From Methylophaga sp. (lineage in GTDB: Bacteria; Pseudomonadota; Gammaproteobacteria; Nitrosococcales; Methylophagaceae), in assembly GCF_009711715.1 (NCBI RefSeq), contig NZ_VENF01000009.1, forward strand, positions 124,001 through 188,000: a stretch of DNA of 64,000 nucleotides. The letters are read 5' to 3'. This document shows, piece after piece, positions 63,022-64,000 of the stretch; within the stretch, counting starts at the first letter, position 1; each line of letters begins with the position of its first letter. Made by a program: the position numbers and the translations under genes. Under the pieces are notes generated by a model. The model was not told the origin of the DNA. It did not search any database and saw nothing but the letters and a program-made list of their open reading frames with translations.

Positions 63022-64000
63022 TCATTGATGTGAATGTGAAAAGCGGCTTTCCTGTTGCTGCAGGGCCCACATGGAGGCATAAATGCCACCCTTCAGCAGC
63101 AGTTGGGCATGGCTGCCGCGTTCGCAAATCCGGCCTTGGTCCATCACCAGAATGGTATCGGCATCGACGATGGTCGACAGGCGGTGAGCAATAACCAGGG
63201 TCGTTTTGTCACGGCTGATAGCCAGCATTTCCTGAACGATGGCTTGTTCCGAGTGACTGTCGAGTGCGGAGGTGGCTTCATCAAAAACGACGATGGAGGG
63301 GTTTTTCAGCAGCGTCCGGGCAATGGCGATACGCTGCTTTTCACCGCCTGAAAGTTTCAGGCCACGTTCTCCGACCAGGGTCTGATAACCGAGAGGCAGT
63401 AGCTGGATAAAGTGATGGAGATGGGCTTGTCTGGCCGCATTAAACACCGCTTCTTCAGTGGCATCCGGCCGGCCGTAGGCGATGTTGTGATAAATGGTGT
63501 CATTGAAGAGCACGGTATCCTGAGGCACGATGCCGATGGCTTCACGCAGACTGTGTTGCGTGATGGTCCGGATATCCTGATCATCAATCAGGATTCGGCC
63601 CTGCTGTGGATCGTAAAAACGATAAAGCAAACGCACGATGGTGGATTTACCGGAACCACTGGCACCGACAATGGCCAGTTTCCTGCCCGCCTCAACCTCG
63701 AACGTAACATCATGCAGAATCGGGCGCTCAGGCTGATAGGCAAAATACACCTGATCGAACTGAATGCGACCCTGACTGATCCTGAGTTCTCCTGCTCCCG
63801 GTGTATCGCTTATCTCTTCCTGCTGCTGCAACAGCTTGAACATGCGCTCCATATCGGCCAACGAGTGCCGGATTTCTCGATAAACAAATCCCAGAAATCC
63901 CAGCGGCAAATAGAGTTGCAGTAAGTAGGCATTCACCAGCACCAGATCACCCAGCGTTAAGTTACCAGCGATCACGCCCTGTCCCGCCAGCAGCATCAGC
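63022..64000 (-). CDS. ATM1-type ABC exporter, partial (5' end beyond window)
   Basis: C-terminal part of an ABC transporter with fused membrane and ATPase domains; the frame stays open to the window edge. A last membrane segment region (residues up to about 45 of this fragment) is followed by the nucleotide-binding domain: Walker A GASGSGKST, signature LSGGEKQRIA and Walker B IVVFDEATSALD. Family look is ATM1/HMT1-type (heavy-metal or glutathione-complex export) rather than MsbA, but the substrate cannot be read from this part. Confidence 0.85.
   Translation of the reverse strand, partial: LMLLAGQGVIAGNLTLGDLVLVNAYLLQLYLPLGFLGFVYREIRHSLADMERMFKLLQQQEEISDTPGAGELRISQGRIQFDQVYFAYQPERPILHDVTFEVEAGRKLAIVGASGSGKSTIVRLLYRFYDPQQGRILIDDQDIRTITQHSLREAIGIVPQDTVLFNDTIYHNIAYGRPDATEEAVFNAARQAHLHHFIQLLPLGYQTLVGERGLKLSGGEKQRIAIARTLLKNPSIVVFDEATSALDSHSEQAIVQEMLAISRDKTTLVIAHRLSTIVDADTILVMDQGRICERGSHAQLLLKGGIYASMWALQQQESRFSHSHQ

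Overview
The window looks like chromosome of a methylotrophic gammaproteobacterium, most probably Methylophaga or a close relative. The inference rests on gene content: a lanthanide-type methanol dehydrogenase (XoxF) with XoxJ, tetrahydromethanopterin-linked C1 genes (mtdA-like, mtdB, beta-RFAP synthase, an ATP-grasp protein), a pseudoazurin, and gammaproteobacterial gene neighbourhoods (rplU-rpmA-obgE, ssb/MFS/uvrA, petABC-sspAB, gshB/tonB, glyQS-gmhB-plsC). Base composition looks near 50% GC throughout. I see no insertion sequences, prophage, CRISPR arrays, tRNA or rRNA genes, and no gene-free stretch over 300 bases.

Layout. 1-9 kb: trpS, rluB, a diguanylate cyclase, then a minus-strand block with an SDR enzyme, a lipoprotein, hpnE-hpnD (squalene/C30 isoprenoid synthesis), a small [2Fe-2S] ferredoxin, an HD-GYP response regulator and ispB. 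9-13 kb: rplU-rpmA-obgE-proB, rpsT, exonuclease III. 13-15.4 kb: a GlxA-type regulator divergent from a candidate diiron protein. 15.4-23 kb: recQ, a small membrane protein, dinB, an AmpG-like permease and partner, ppnN. 23-27 kb: a PatZ-type protein acetyltransferase divergent from an HDAC-family deacetylase, then ssb. 27-35.8 kb: YajR-like transporter, uvrA, a CYTH triphosphatase, a host-attachment-family protein, and a gshB-apbE-tonB operon. 36-42.4 kb: glyQS, gmhB, an acyltransferase, and a FimX-like protein with degenerate GGDEF/EAL sites. 42.4-47.3 kb: htpX and the C1 cluster. 47.5-58.6 kb: the quinoprotein region, with a cysteine-containing exported protein, a fused SoxYZ-like carrier, a zinc metallohydrolase, gltX, xoxF, xoxJ, a DUF302 lipoprotein, an unknown exported protein and an NtrC-type two-component pair. 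58.6-64 kb: sspB-sspA, petC-petB-petA (bc1 complex), pseudoazurin, and an ATM1-type ABC exporter cut by the window end.

How it fits together. XoxF would oxidise methanol in the periplasm using PQQ and a lanthanide. MtdB and MtdA-like dehydrogenases carry the resulting formaldehyde carbon onward on H4MPT (and possibly H4F), and beta-RFAP synthase helps make the H4MPT cofactor. The usual XoxF electron acceptor, cytochrome XoxG, is not in the window; a pseudoazurin and the bc1 complex lie about 9 kb away. The SoxYZ-like carrier and metallohydrolase beside xoxF belong to families found with PQQ dehydrogenases whose function is not established. Together with four poorly characterised exported proteins and an NtrC-type two-component pair, this is the least explained and most interesting region.
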